In this document: positions 1-12,104 of the stretch, piece by piece
How positions within the stretch are numbered: the first letter of the stretch is position 1
Layout of the letters: the number at the start of each line of letters is the position of its first letter
NCBI GenBank assembly: GCA_014529385.2
Contig: CM043958.1
Span: forward strand, 124,905,817-124,969,816
Direction of reading: 5' to 3'
Origin: Adiantum capillus-veneris
Taxonomy: Eukaryota > Streptophyta > Polypodiopsida > Polypodiales > Pteridaceae
Length of the DNA: 64,000 nt
The notes under the pieces: generated by a model
Databases searched by the model: none
What the model saw: only the letters and a program-made list of their open reading frames with translations
Told to the model about the DNA's origin: nothing
Made by a program: the position numbers and the translations under genes

Positions 1-821
1 AAAATAACAAGTACAAGATTTATTTTTATGCATGGAATGATACAATGTTTAGCTATTTTCCATTGTGGGGGGGGGGGGGGGGGAGTTTGCTATGAATACA
101 TCAATTTTCCCAACTCTATCTCATGGCTATGCATCAAAATTTTTGGATGGCTGATTTGCGCGCCCTTGTGGCCAAATTTTGGATGGCTGATTTGTGCGCC
201 CTTGTGGCCCCTCATGTTGAGGGTCCCTGGGGTCCTAAAATGACAAGTACAAGATTTATTTTTATGCATGGCATGATACAATGTTTAGCTATTTTCCATT
301 GTGGGGGGGAGTTTGCTATGAATACATCAATTTTCCCAATTCTATCTCATGGCTATGCATCAAAAAAAGCCTGCACTTGTCATTTTAGGGCCCCAGGGAC
401 CCTCAACATGAGGGGCCACAAGGGCGCGCAAATCAGCCATCCAAAATTTTTGGATGGCTGATTTGCGCGCCCTTGTGGCCCCTCATGTTGAGGGTCCCTG
501 GGGCCCTAAAATGACAAGTACAAGATTTATTTTTATGCATGGCATGATACAATGTTTAGCTATTTGCCATTGTGGGGGGGGGGGGGGGAGTTTGCTTTGA
601 AAACATCAATTTGCTCAATTCTATCTCATGACTATGCATAAAAAAAAGCCTGTACTTGTCATTTTAGGGCCCCAGGGACCCTCAACATGAGGGGCCACAA
701 GGGCGCGCAAATCAGCCATCCAAAAATTTTGGATGGCTGATTTGCGCGCCCTTGTGGCCCCTCATGTTGAGGGTCCCTAGGGCCCTAAAATGACAAGTAC
801 AGGATTTATTTTTATGCATGG
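1..821. repeat. Tandem foldback repeat array with G tracts
   Basis: A unit beginning AAAATGACAAGTACAAGATT recurs at 1, 237, 508 and 787, so the spacing is 236, 271 and 279 bp. Each of the two complete units contains a long near-perfect palindrome (about 370-524 and 649-803, centres near 447 and 727). The arms are about 77 bp, face each other with almost no loop, and extend with lower match out to ATGCAT on both sides. The spacer between palindromes carries a G run (67-83, about 304-309, about 573-587). The first unit has only the right arm, plus a 35-bp duplicated piece (139-209). This looks like a foldback MITE that has been tandemly amplified. Short ORFs here are products of the repeat. Confidence 0.8.
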
Positions 822-2515
822 TCATAATTCAAGTGGACTTTTAGGCTGTTTTCAAGAGCTTCTAGTGTTCAATTGGCTCTGAATCTGTCTGGGCTTGTCT
901 CACATAAATTTGTTCATCTCGTCGCGCTCTTCGACTATCGTGTGATGCAAAAAAATCATATCCTACTCGGATTTTCAAAAATCAACGTGCAAGTTGGCAA
1001 TTTCTTAAAAAATGATGTAAAACAGACATTTCTTACTTTTTCCTTAATCTACGGGCTCGAACGGGCATTAAAACCATGGAATCTGAAAATACTCAGAGAA
1101 CCAATGTTTTTTATTGTGTTAAGGACTGCATTTCCTACATACAAAACTTTCTCAAAATCTCACCCTAACACCTTCAAAAGTGGCTTCCAAGGAGTGCCCT
1201 CGATCAAAAATTGAAACTGAAGGAAAACAATCAGAATGAACTCCTAAACTGTGTACAAACTTTAAAATAACCAAAATTTCCTTTAAAAAAAAGTTATTGC
1301 TAAAAATTTGAAAATAGACCACCCTTAGACTTCCCACAATGATAGAAATCAAAAGGTTCAAGGAGAGGTCTGGTGTCACAAGTGCATGGTAGGAATCTAA
1401 TCGAGGCTTATTCCGTCAAGATCTCTTATACTTTATTATGTCTTCTCATGTACAATCTTACCAAACAAAAACAAACTTACACTTTAAATGACTACAAATT
1501 TTATTTAACTTATCAAACAATCTAAATTATGGTAGACCTAGAGTGCTCTTACACATCAACAAACAAAAAAGTCCAAATTTCTTCTCATTAACTTTGATAA
1601 ACATACATCTGTGAACACTTTAGAAGGAGTAGTGTGGTCATAGTTTTTACATCCATTCCATGATATGGTATGCTCCTGGGGTGACCTATCACATAAAAAT
1701 ATCTTTGGTAGGAGTGCCCTCATGTTAGGAAAGAGTGTGTTGCTGCTGATGAAAAGTTTTTGCATTGTCCTACTAGGGATCTCTTCATGTCAGCATAATG
1801 ATTTTTGGTGTAGTGGGAGCCACATTGCCGCTGAGGAGAGCTTTGTGCCATCGGTGCCATCGTAAAAGCTTCATGTTATGCCAGTTCCTTGAGCCGTTGT
1901 TGCAAACAACGCCACTCAACTAGCATAGCAAGAGGTCACCTTGTAACAAAAACATGTATGAATTCAACATTTGCAAGCTATATAATGAAGACACTTGTTA
2001 AGTATATGTTGTACAAATTTGCAAGTATTTCTATCTAGCTGGGAATAAACAATATAAAAATATACATTAGGATGAGACTACCACCCCTAATAAGCATGGA
2101 TTTGAAGCACCTACCTGCAAGATGTAACAAAGAAGACTGTTTTAGAGGAAAAGTGGTGACACTTGGCCTCTCTAACCTGCAGCCTTTCACTATTTGTGCA
2201 TAAAAGCAACCTTTGTGCCAAGCACTACAAAACAAGTAGAGGCAACACCTTAGACTTCAAAGTTTATGATAAGAAGAACACAATCAAAAGTAAGAAGTAT
2301 ACTGTTACCTTGCATAAAGGGGTGCTTTATTCAAATATGTGATGGTATTGGCAAGATATTGAAGAATCGTCAACATTTATCTCACCGATGCTACGACGTT
2401 CCTGGGATGACCTCTGCTCACCCTCACGTGCGGCCTTCGATGCAAACGTTGCGAACAAGCAAATATGTATGCATATGATTTGTGATGTCCTTGAGCACCA
2501 TGGTAGTTGTTGCAT
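822..2515. other. Intergenic DNA, no recognised feature
   Basis: AT-rich single-copy-looking sequence. Short open frames on both strands (up to 113 codons) show no recognisable domain and no support from neighbours. Nothing is annotated. Confidence 0.5.
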
Positions 2516-2519
2516 GAGG

Positions 2520-2762
2520 AAGCAAAGGATGAAAAGAGAGAGGGGGGAGGGAGAGAGAGGAACATGGGAGAAGACAAGGGGGTAGTGGGGGAGAGAGAGA
2601 GAGAGTGGAGAAGGAGGAGAGAAGGGGGCAGAGAGGGAGAGGGAGGAACATGGGAGGAGAGAAGGGGACAGTGGGAGAGAGGGAGAGGGGGGAGAAGGAG
2701 GAGAGAAGGGGCAGGGAGGGAGAGGAGAGGGAGAAAGGAGGGAGGAGGAAGAGAGAAGAAAG
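2520..2762. repeat. Purine-rich (GGA/GAGA) low-complexity tract
   Basis: About 240 bp of almost uninterrupted purines on the + strand, built from GAGAGGGAG, GGAGGAGA and AACATGGGAGGAGA units. The phrase with AACATGGGAG recurs near 2562 and 2648, so the tract is partly an imperfect tandem repeat. Long GA-only open frames come from composition. Confidence 0.8.
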
Positions 2763-3154
2763 GTTTTTTTTTGAAAAATTGGACTTTTAGTGCTTGTAAG
2801 TTTAAAAAAATGTCAAAAAATACTTTTTTGATATGGATATATGTTGGGGGGAGTTTTAAGTCAAAAATAAGTAAAAATAACTTTTTTTAAAAAAAGTCAA
2901 ATTTTGGCTCTTAGTGATTCACGTTTTTGATGATGTGGCCACACCTCTTTACTCCCTTCACTTTCAAAAAGCTAGAGAGAGAAGGTGACCTCTTAGGTCC
3001 ACATCCTACATGTCTCTAAAAAAAAGGCTAGAAAAGCCTACTCAAAACTAGCTTCTTGAATGCCCTTGTCCCCTTAACCCTACACACCATTAGCCTTAAT
3101 CCCTAAAAATTAGGATTCCTTACAAGGCCCATGCAAGGTTCATATTTCTCCTAA
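2763..3154. other. AT-rich spacer, nothing recognised
   Basis: T/A runs followed by unique sequence. It lies immediately outside the LTR end at 3155. On the minus strand it would be the start of the internal region of that element, but no primer binding site or gag was recognised. Confidence 0.4.
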
Positions 3155-4020
3155 TGTCTGGATTCTCTGAGTTAAATGAAAAGGAGTGAATTGAGGGCCA
3201 TTTTGATCATCCATTAAAGTCAACCATGCAGCTCCCAAGAAGGCATACCTGACTTATCCTCTGATTTTGCCAAAATTTCAGCAGCATAACAGCATAAATG
3301 GCGCAAACAACCAAAAAACCAGCCATCACAACTTGGAAAAATTTTGGCAGAGTTTCCCCAGAAGTAGAGTAGTAAGAACCCAAAATATAGACTGTATATG
3401 TATGCATAAACTGTCAACAATAGAACCCGAGCATCAATTAGGAACCACTAGTACATAGCCTATGGCGAGGTCACGAAAAGGGTGCTCCAGCTACCTGTAT
3501 CACCGAAAGGATCTCCACATTTGAGAATCCCCCAGCTCAATAAAACCTCACGCTATCGACCCTCACACGAAGGCTAATGCAAATCGCATATAGTCAAGTC
3601 TTAGAAATGACTATCTTCCAGACCAAGTCTCAGAAATGGCCCGGACTGCCAAATAAAACCAAATATGGCTCCACAAAGTCGTACAATGGTAGTTTCCACA
3701 AATAACGTACAATCCAACAGACAATGCGCTCAAACAGGCGCCAAGTGATGCATACCCACAACAACTGCAAGTGACACCACTGCTAGTATATCACTGTACT
3801 CCAGCTAACTGTACCTGTGTGAATCACCTGTATCTATACCTGTACCTGTTCCTGTAACCTGTAACCTGTAACCTATAGTTTATAATCCCGAATCTCGAAG
3901 CTTGAAGCTCGAAGCAGAAGGTACTCGAAGAAGATCCTTCGTGGGGGCGCCAAAAGAATGTGAGCGGGATGGAAACACACAGAACGCCTCTATAACGACC
4001 CGACAAACACTCTTGGGAAG

Positions 4021-4116
<96 letters not shown>

Positions 4117-4213
4117 TGGGGCACCACTCGGCTTACACAACCCACCTGGCCGAGACAGGGAACACACCGATGGAGCGAGAGGAGAGAGACTATCCGTTTA
4201 CCCACTCCACATA

Positions 4214-4298
<85 letters not shown>

Positions 4299-5242
4299 AA
4301 AAACTCAACTCAAAAGAGAAGAATTTCTGATATTTAGATACAATAGAGCTTGGGCCAACACCAATGGGGCAAAAAGCTCACACAATATGGGTAAAAGATA
4401 CCAGATACAATCACAAATTGGAGCAGAAGCTTCACTCACCGGAGAAGATTACACAGCCAAAAAAGCAGAAAAAGAGTGAGGAATTTGGCAAAATGGACAG
4501 TGCCATCGCGTCCGGAACGGCCCAAAACCCCAGTCTACAATGTCAAAGTGCTCAAATCCGACCTCGGATGAACAATTTACGGCCAAAACAAGCTCCAAAA
4601 ACCCCAAAAACACACCTGCGGCTGTTCCTCTTCTCTTCTCCACATTTTTCTCTGGTATGCTCTCTGTTTTTTCAGTTCCCACACTTATATTTTTTTACTT
4701 GGGCACCCTTGGCCTTTTAGATGACCTCAAACGGACCTCGAACAGGCCAAAAACTGACCTCGTAGTGCATAGTTGTCACCTTTTTGCATCATCCGCACAC
4801 CTGGCACTTAGCTTTTTCCAATAATGCGTTTCGCAACCACGTGAAGTGGCCCCAAAATATGGTCCTCATGATGACCTTTTTGCATAATTATCACAAGAAA
4901 ACACCCACGTTGTGTCCGTACTTCTCCGCGTGCAAGTATTGACCCCATTCAGTCTCCTGACGCCACTAGATGCCATATGACGCATCTGCTAACCTCATTT
5001 CGTCGGCCCGCGGATAGCTTCCTTGAGAATTTTTACACACTACCAACTCCTCATTATTGTAGAAAAAACACATTGGTACTGGTAACAATGAAAACCGATG
5101 CACCATGTACATGTTGTCCTACCTGTACACACGTGGGCCCCACGTAACCACCTGGCTCTGGAAAATGGGCAATCCTTTATTCGATGCACCATGCATGTGT
5201 ATATACATATGCGCAATCCCTTTCTCCAAAAAACTCCTGACA
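3155..5242 (-). repeat. Long terminal repeat, type E, minus orientation
   Basis: The minus strand of this ~2.1-kb block matches 61599-63534 on the plus strand almost end to end. Shared landmarks include the TGTCAGGAGTTTTTTGGAG start, the block near 5100-5242, the gene-poor middle, the AC tracts, and the segment ending before GATTCTCTGAG. The ends read TGTC...GACA on the minus strand, as LTRs do. No matching 5-bp target duplication is seen (CCTAA at 3150 against CCGTA at 5243), so it is not a simple solo LTR; the rest of the element is missing or unrecognised. The outer end (5242) cuts directly into a copia RNase H. Confidence 0.8.
4023..4296. repeat. Two (AC)n microsatellites inside the LTR
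   Basis: AC runs of about 92 bp (4023-4114) and about 94 bp (4203-4296) are separated by 88 bp of ordinary LTR sequence. At the corresponding places in the other LTR copy (about 62533-62546 and 62656-62669) the runs are only about 14 bp. Cys-Val and His-Thr repeat frames here are translations of the microsatellite. Confidence 0.9.
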
Positions 5243-6620
5243 CCGTAAGAGCTACATATTTAGCTTATGTAGTACTTAGTGAGACAGTTTCTGTAGCTTT
5301 GAAGCCGAACTTATTGCTCTGTCTCCAATTGTGAAGATGTAGCCAATAGTTCTCCTTTGAGTATCTTTGTCACCTGCCATATTTTCTTCAACATACCCTT
5401 GCAAGAAAATGTCAGTGCCTCCAAAACACAAAGAATTTGTCGTTGTCCCCTTAAGATACCTCAATATCGATTTTACAACTTGCCAATTCTCTTTGCTTGG
5501 ATTATCCATGAATCTACTCACAACTCCCACTACATGTGCAATATCAAGCCTTATCCAAACCATATAATACATTAGATAACCTACCACTGCAACATATGAA
5601 ACTTGACGTGTAGACTATCTCCTCTTGTGTCTTTGGACACATATCCTTGGTTGGCTTAAAGTGACTAGCCAAAGTTGTAGAAATTGGTTTTGCATCTTGC
5701 AGTGCAAATATTTCTTGTACCTTCTTGATGTAATCCTCCTGAGATAGATTTAGTGTTTTATTCATCATATCCCTTGATATCTTCATATCAAGTATCTGCT
5801 TTGTAGTACCTAAGTCTTTCATTGAAAAGACTTAGACAACTCCTCTTTTAGGTCTTTGATATCTTCCATGTTAGCACTTACAATCAACATGTCATTAACG
5901 TACAAAATTAGGATGATAAACTTTCCATCTCCCAAACTCTTTGTATACACACAGTGATCTGAAATGCATCTTTTAAATCTATGATCCAACCCATGGTCAA
6001 AATTCAAGTACCACTATCTTAATGCTTGCTTTAGACCATACAAGATTTTATTTAACTTATAAACCATTTTCTCCCTATCCATTTCTTCATATCCCTTTGT
6101 TTGAAGCATGTAGACCTACTCCTCCAAGTTGCAATGGGGGAACGCCATAATTACATCCATTTGCTCCAGATTCAAGTCATGAGTTGCCACAAACCTTAAG
6201 ACAAGCCTAATGGAATTTATTTTATACAACATGAGAAAAGGTTTCATTGAAGTCAATACCTTTATTTTGAGAAAACCCCTTTATCACAATCATTGACTTG
6301 TATCTCTTATTCTCGACTTCTTATTCCTTCAGGTTCTACACCCATTTGTTTTGTAGTGCTCACTTACCTAACGGTAAATCAACCAACTCCCCTGTTTGAT
6401 TGTGATGCAATGAGTCCATCTTTGCTTGCATGCTCTTCGTCCATTCTGCTTTGTATTTGTGTTGCATGGATTCTTTGTATCATTCTAGCTCTCTAGAATC
6501 TGAGATCAAGAGATGGTTGAAGTAAGAAATGAACCTCTCTAGAGGTCTACTCACTCATAGATCTTTGGGATGTAGGTTGAGGTTCTTCATCTGGTTGACG
6601 TTGATAGACCGCTTTTGGCG
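5243..6620 (-). pseudogene. Ty1/copia pol fragment (RT-RNase H), decayed
   Basis: Reading from 6620 down, the minus strand gives recognisable copia pol pieces. They are ESMQHKYKAEW and ELVDLPLGK (about 6360-6480), KGFSQNKGIDFNET (6241-6290), a PFLMLY-like block, LYGLKQA-like residues near 6040, the catalytic block ILYVNDMLI (about 5890-5910), and a C-terminal DIAHVVGVVSRFM/ILRYLKGT section (5440-5560). RNase H begins near 5300 with SSASKLQK and SLSTT. The usual YVDD is YVND here, and stops and frameshifts are spread throughout, so the polymerase cannot be active. The sequence stops at 5243, just after KYVALT of RNase H, where the type-E LTR starts. Gag and integrase were not found upstream. 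Confidence 0.85.
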
Positions 6621-7910
6621 TGTACAAAGAAGCGTTTATATGCATGGTCATATGTACAAAAAGATATAAATACATGCATTTGGGAGCTTGCAAAGTGGTT
6701 TCAAGTTTGAAAAAAGGTGCAACGTGTGCACATTGTAAATATGCATGCTTGCGTGTCGGCAGTCGAGCATACGTACATGCCTGGATAGGGTATCGGGGCC
6801 TTGGATATGGTTCTAGGTGGCTTATTTTGTCTCTAGACAATGTGTTTGAGCTTTCTAGAATGTAAATAATGCAAGTGACAAGTGTGGGTACTCTCATCCC
6901 GCTCGAGAAGTTTGACACATGCGATAATTGTATATTTGCGGCGCCTGATCTGCGGTGATACGTGCATCGCCCTAGAAGTATTCAAAAATGGAATGTGGGG
7001 ATGTGGAAATGTGCTTTGGGTATCGAGGATCAAGCGGGCAAAATTTGGTGAAATACGTGCATCGCCCTAGAAGTAGTCAAAAATGGAATGTGGGGATGTG
7101 GAAATGTGCTTTGGGTATCGAGGATCAAGCGTACAAAATTTGGTGAATTTTGGAGTTTGTTTGGGGTTTTTCCTGCGAAAAATGCCCGCCATGGGTCAGA
7201 AAAGGCCAAAACTCGGCCAAAAAAGGTCAAAAAAGGTGTGAAATGGCTTCAAATTGCCACATCACTCATGGTGGAGTGAGTGTTCCAGCTGAGGGAGAAC
7301 TTTTGAAGAGAAATATCAACACTTTCACCCCTCTGTGTGTGGAAGGAAGCAGGGTTCCTCTACAGGTGATCTAGTGTAGTCCCGTTGCGTTTCCGTCCTG
7401 TTTTCGAGTGTATGGAGGATTGAATGAGAGCTTTCTCTCTTCAATTTTGCACTTGGGAGAGTCTATGGAAGTTCTGAGGTTTCCATGGATGTGTGTGTGC
7501 AAGGAATTGAGGGAAGAAGGTGCGGCTTTCTGCAAGACTATGTGACCCTGTATCGGTGCCATTAGGGTTGGCGCTACTCCAAAGAGTCCAACAGAGTGGA
7601 GTTTGGTGAAGCTTTTGCAATGGTTTGAGAGTGGCCTTTTATGACTGGAGTTTTTGGTTTTTTGATGGTTTTTCATGTATATTTTGGTCACCATCAAGCA
7701 TTGGTCATTTAAAAGAAATTTGTACATGTGCTTACTCTTATGTAGCAATGTAAGCAATTGACAAGGTTCATACTATCCTTAAGCTGTAATCATTGCTTCC
7801 ATCTAGCATCTACAAAAGGATAATTTTTGAACTTAATAAGTTACTGTTGGATAATCTTACCATGTCATAGTACCTTATCTTCATGCCAAATAATAGCTTC
7901 GGGTTGTAGC
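6621..7910. other. Spacer between copia and gypsy fragments
   Basis: Apart from the 95-bp duplication, there is no recognisable gene. Short frames exist on both strands. The part near 7150-7700 has the look of LTR or leader sequence (GGTCAAAAAAGG runs), but no partner copy was found in the window. Confidence 0.4.
6957..7146. repeat. 95-bp tandem duplication
   Basis: Sequence starting CGTGCATCGCCCTAGAAGTA at 6961 recurs at 7056 with only a few differences, giving two adjacent 95-bp copies (about 6957-7051 and 7052-7146). No coding meaning was seen. Confidence 0.85.
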
Positions 7911-10137
7911 ACCTCTTATTGGTCTTCAACTTCAGGAGGGTCTTCAATAATTGGTTCACCTAAAGGCTCTCCTTTGTAGGGCTTGAGTAGGTTCACATGA
8001 AAAGAATTGTGTATGAGCCAATGGTTGGGTACCTTGAGTTGGTAAGCCGTCTCATTGATAGGCTTCAAGATCTGGGAAGGACCATAGTATCTTATTGCTA
8101 GCTTTGCATAATACTTTTGATGGCCCGTAGGATTTTTACCCATTGTTTTCCTTAATTGAGCCTTAGGAAACTTAAGTAATACCCAATCACTTTCTTTGAA
8201 CGTTAAGGCCCTTTTGTGCTAGTGAGCATCAACTTTTTGCCTTTATTGAGAGATGGATATAGCCTCCTTAATATTTTAAAAATATTCTTGTAGGTCACGG
8301 TTATACTCATCAACAACACCGAAGATCTTTGACCACCAAGGGACTCTTAGGTCTTCCCTCAATGATCTCTGAAGGTGCTTTTCTTGTAGAAGTATGTATA
8401 GTATTATTGTAGGCATACTCTAAAAGAGGTAAGTACTTTTCCCATTATGAGCATTGATCTACTTTTGTAACATAAGTCTTTAGTAGATCGAGTATCATAA
8501 GATTGGATATCTCACTTTGGCCATCCGTTTGTGGGTGATAGGCCGAAGAGAAATTCAATCTTGTTCCTAGATTTTCAAAGAGACCTTTCTAGAAATTAAT
8601 GGCCATTATAGGATCTCTGTCTGACACGATGGATGTTAGTAATCCATGGTGTTTGAAACTTTGTGATATGAAGAGAGTTGCCATTTGGTGTGCCTTAATA
8701 GTCTTTTTGACAGGAATAAAGTGTGCTTGCTTGCTAAACACGTTGAGTATTGTCCATATTCCCATATTACCATGGATAGACTTGGGTAATTCGAATATGA
8801 AATCCATGGATATACTCTCCCATGGCGAATTTGGGATAGACAATGGCTGAAGTAATCCAGGTTGCTTCCCTCTATCATACTTGGTCTTTTGGCATACTAC
8901 ATATTTTGAAACATACTCTTGTATGTCCACTTTCATGGTAGGCCAATAGAAATACGTCTCTACTCCTCGGAGAGTAGGTTGAATGCCTCTATGCCCTGCA
9001 TAGGGAGGAGCATGGGATTCATACATAACTTTCCCTCGAAGGGAATGGGTAACACATAGATTATTTCCGTGGAGAAGATAACCATCCTGCAAGGTGAATG
9101 GTTCCTCTTTCTTCCCCAAAGCAAGGGCTAGCGTTATGTCTCTAAAGTCAGGCTCAATAGCATACTCATCTATCATAGAAGATAGATCATTGTGAGTAGC
9201 TATAGACACGACATTAACTTTTGGTCATCGTGAAACTGCATCGGCCACTTCATTGTGCTTACCAAAAATCTGAGCAATATGGAAATTAAATTGTGAAAGA
9301 AATTTTTCCCACCTCATTTGTTTGTCGGAAAGTTTGGTTTGCGCCATGAAATACTTGAGACTTTGGTGGTTGGTTCGTAGAATAAATGGAGTCCCCAATA
9401 AGTAGTGCTTCCATGTGTCTCGGACACGTAGAATATCTAAAAGCTCTTTCTCATAAATTCCCAAAACTCGTTCATCTGTATTGAGCCTTCGGATCTCATA
9501 TTCTATGGCATGACCTTCTTGAAGCAAAAACCCTCCAAGGCAATCACCACAAGGATCACATTGGACCTCAAATTGCTTTGAGAGATCCGGAAGCATGAGA
9601 ACTTGTTGGGAAGTAACCTTCTCTTTTAGCTTATCAAAAGCATTTTGCTCCTTATTAGCAGTCCATACATACTTAACGTTCTTCTTAGTTAAGTCTTGTA
9701 GTGGTCCTGCTATTTGACAAAATTTTTCTATGAAGCATCTATAGTATGCGCACATACCAATAAAGCTTGTTAGCTCATGTAGATTCCTTGGATTAGGCCA
9801 TGCTTTTATTACCTCTAACTTCGATGGATCCATACGGATACCATCTTGAGAGATAATATGATGCAGGTATTGAATCTCTTGAAGGAAAAATTCGCTTTTC
9901 TTTTGGTTGAGAAAAAGATTTTTCTTCCTCAATGCTTGGAAACGGAGACGTTGCTTATGTTCCTCCACTTCAAAGACTTGGAATAGATGATGATATCATC
10001 AAAGAACACTCCAACGAATTTGTGGTAGGGTCTAAAAATTTTCTCCATTAGGTGATTGAACGTGGCCGGTGCATTAGTCAAGCTGTTGACGATGGAACAT
10101 AGAAAAAGTTTCCCCAATTTGTTGTATCCTTATTTTG
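7911..10137 (-). pseudogene. Ty3/gypsy pol fragment (RT end, RNase H, integrase)
   Basis: Minus-strand pol, 5' truncated inside reverse transcriptase. Order: RT from [15 protein letters not shown] and the catalytic block FFDDIIIYS (10117-9960, active-site DD kept); the RT tail and RNase H (9968-9225) with DPSKLEVIKAWPNP, FEVQCD and NEVADAVSR; integrase (9209-8144) with HRGIQPTLRG, SMDFIFELP, SDRDPIM and PQTDGQSE, i.e. the DDE residues; then the GPY/F-type module KLAIRYYGPSQILKPINETAYQL and FHVNLLKPY (8143-7916). The zinc-binding region has lost one cysteine (SKYVVCQ). Frameshifts occur near 9960, 9215 and 8590, with further stops down to 8150. The RT closely resembles the pol at 31190-32440, so both belong to one gypsy family. 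No LTR was found next to it. Confidence 0.9.
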
Positions 10138-10942
10138 AAGCGGAATGATATTTTTTGTAATATTTGAGCAGCCATTAGATTTTGTGGGAACAAGCCTCTA
10201 ATGAGGAATGTATATAAGTCAAATTTTGTAACCCTAAGCCTAACTTTTGATTTAAATCAATTGGTGTTTCACTGTGCGCTATGTCTGAGAGAGAGAGAGA
10301 GTGAGAAAGAGAGTGTGATTTCTTGTCCTTCCTACGCGCTCTACAAAAGGTCCATTGCAAAAGCGACACCGTCAACGTGTTAGCAACAGCGAGAGCTTTT
10401 GTACAATGCCAAGAATGTGCAATTCTGACGACTTCACGAAGCGAGCTCCTACCAGCTTCCGGGTGAGTTTTCCTGCAAACCGGGTATCCGTTTGATGATT
10501 TCTTTGTACTTATGAGCTCATGGGGAGTAGAGCTACGCGCTAGGACCATATGCAACAAAAAATGGTAACTTATATTTTTCTCCCTGCATTTATACACAAT
10601 TGCTGCAAGAGGTAGTTAGAGGTCGGATGTCAAGTCTCAGTCCATAGGGTATTGATCTCGTGATAAGGAGAGTATATCTTGTGAGTTTCGTGACATTTGG
10701 AATGCATTTGGCATAGTTCTAGATAACATGAGCATCGTAGGCTGGATTGCTTTCACTAGTACATAAGAACGCTTAAATTTGGTTTCTTTGATTAGAGATT
10801 GTCTTAGAACGTCAAGAAGGTGGTTGACATGCATCTTCTTGTTTCCATGTGCCTACGGGCTAAGCTTCGCCCTCGGCCTACATAGAGTTGTTGGTTCTAT
10901 TCTTGCTATGCTAGCATCCGCTTGCAGCATATCTGCCAACAT
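10138..10942 (+). repeat. Probable LTR of gypsy element B
   Basis: This region ends immediately before a primer-binding-site-like sequence at 10943 and holds a TATA-like GTATATAAG (about 10208) in the expected place for an LTR promoter. A short GA microsatellite is at 10285-10310. No second copy occurs in the window, so the start is only inferred from the junction with the pol fragment at 10137. The last bases before the primer site (GCCAACAT) match the equivalent place in element D (GCTAACAT). Confidence 0.5.
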
Positions 10943-10960
10943 TGGCGCCACTTTCAAGGA
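10943..10960 (+). promoter_or_regulatory. Primer binding site of element B
   Basis: TGGCGCCACTTTCAAGGA. The same site in element D (52588) reads TGGCGCCACTGTCGAGGA. Both resemble the tRNA-Asp-type site of plant Tat/Athila gypsy elements (TGGCGCCGTTGCCGGGGA), with several changes. Confidence 0.65.
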
Positions 10961-11430
10961 TAGAAGCCCTAGGTAGATGACCTTAGACTAATCCTATGAG
11001 GTGAGAGTTCCATTGGCGTGCCAGAGTATTCTTTTCTATCTTAGTTTAGTTAGGACCTATAGAGAGGTGCTAGGAAGCGTGTGTCTTGCCTTGGTCACTC
11101 ATGTTGATGGTTTTAGTTTAGAATTGTATCGGTTTTGACGTTTGAGTGGTTGATAAGGTGATAAAGGCATTAGCTATTCCGTGTGTGTCAGTTAAGTGCT
11201 TATCTTCTCACAATGGCAAAATCCCATTTTTTAATGTTTAGGAGTAGCTTTAGGTCGATGATTTGATCTTGATCTAGAGCTACCATCAAAATGAATATTT
11301 GCTTGAGTTGATTGTTTGCATTGAAACCTTGAAAGAAGATTGATTCTTAGTCAAAATAGTGCAAAATCAAAGTTCACAAACATGTTCTGCATGTCTAAGG
11401 GTTGCTAAGAGCTTAAGAAGACATTTGAGA

Positions 11431-11742
11431 GGACTTTATACGCGTATGATGTATTTTTGGCCATATTGACTTCAAAATCTAAACTGGGGCATATCCTTGC
11501 ATTCTAAGGACCTTAGAAGCCAAAAGCCAAGATTCTATTCATTTTGGAGCATAGTTGAGCTAGTAAGTGCCAAGAAACAAAAAATGATCCAGAATCAGAC
11601 TGCATCTAATTATAACTTGCACAAAAGTGGTCCAATTTTCATTTTGAAAGTTTTTGAGAGTTACATGCATGGTAGAGAACATCTGGAGAAGAAATATTGT
11701 TGTTTTTGTCAAATAGACTTTATATGCGTATAAAGTCTAAGG
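11431..11742 (+). repeat. Pair of palindromes 284 bp apart in the leader of element B
   Basis: ACTTTATACGCGTATGATGT at 11433 and the more perfect GACTTTATATGCGTATAAAG at 11716 lie 284 bp apart, 490 and 774 bp behind the primer site. The DNA between them has phrases (GGTCCAATTTTCATTTTGAAAG) resembling those between the palindromes of element D. The region 10961-12100 is otherwise non-coding leader. Confidence 0.65.
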
Positions 11743-12104
11743 GCCAAATTTAGAGCATATTGAGTAAATTAAGCCTGCCAAGTATTCCACTTAACTCTGA
11801 AAACACATTTTATTAGTCAAGTTAGTGACAAGAACATATACAGGGAGCCAACCCTTCCAAAAGAAACTTTGGATGGGACGTACTTGCATGTTGTTACTAA
11901 TCAATACTGAATGTTACTAAAGGGAGAACTACCTTTGACAAAGATTTGCAGAGTCTAAAGTTCTCTACAAATAGCCAACAACAAGGTCCTACAAGTCAAG
12001 GCCAATCAAAAGTGCAACCAGTCAACCAATTGGAGAACTGAAATAGCCAGAGTGAGAAACAAAAGAGTGAATTTTAAAGGTAAAAGATTTGGATTGGTAG
12101 TGGT

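Noticed and set aside
3825-3880. Telomere-like CCTGTAACCTGTA repeats
   Set aside because: The unit is not the plant telomere repeat and the same phrase lies at the matching place in the other LTR, so it is LTR sequence.
3824-4330. Long Cys-Val and His-Thr repeat proteins on both strands
   Set aside because: Pure translation of (AC)n microsatellites.
3155-5242. Solo LTR with target duplication
   Set aside because: The flanking five bases differ (CCTAA and CCGTA) and the copia reading does not resume on the other side.
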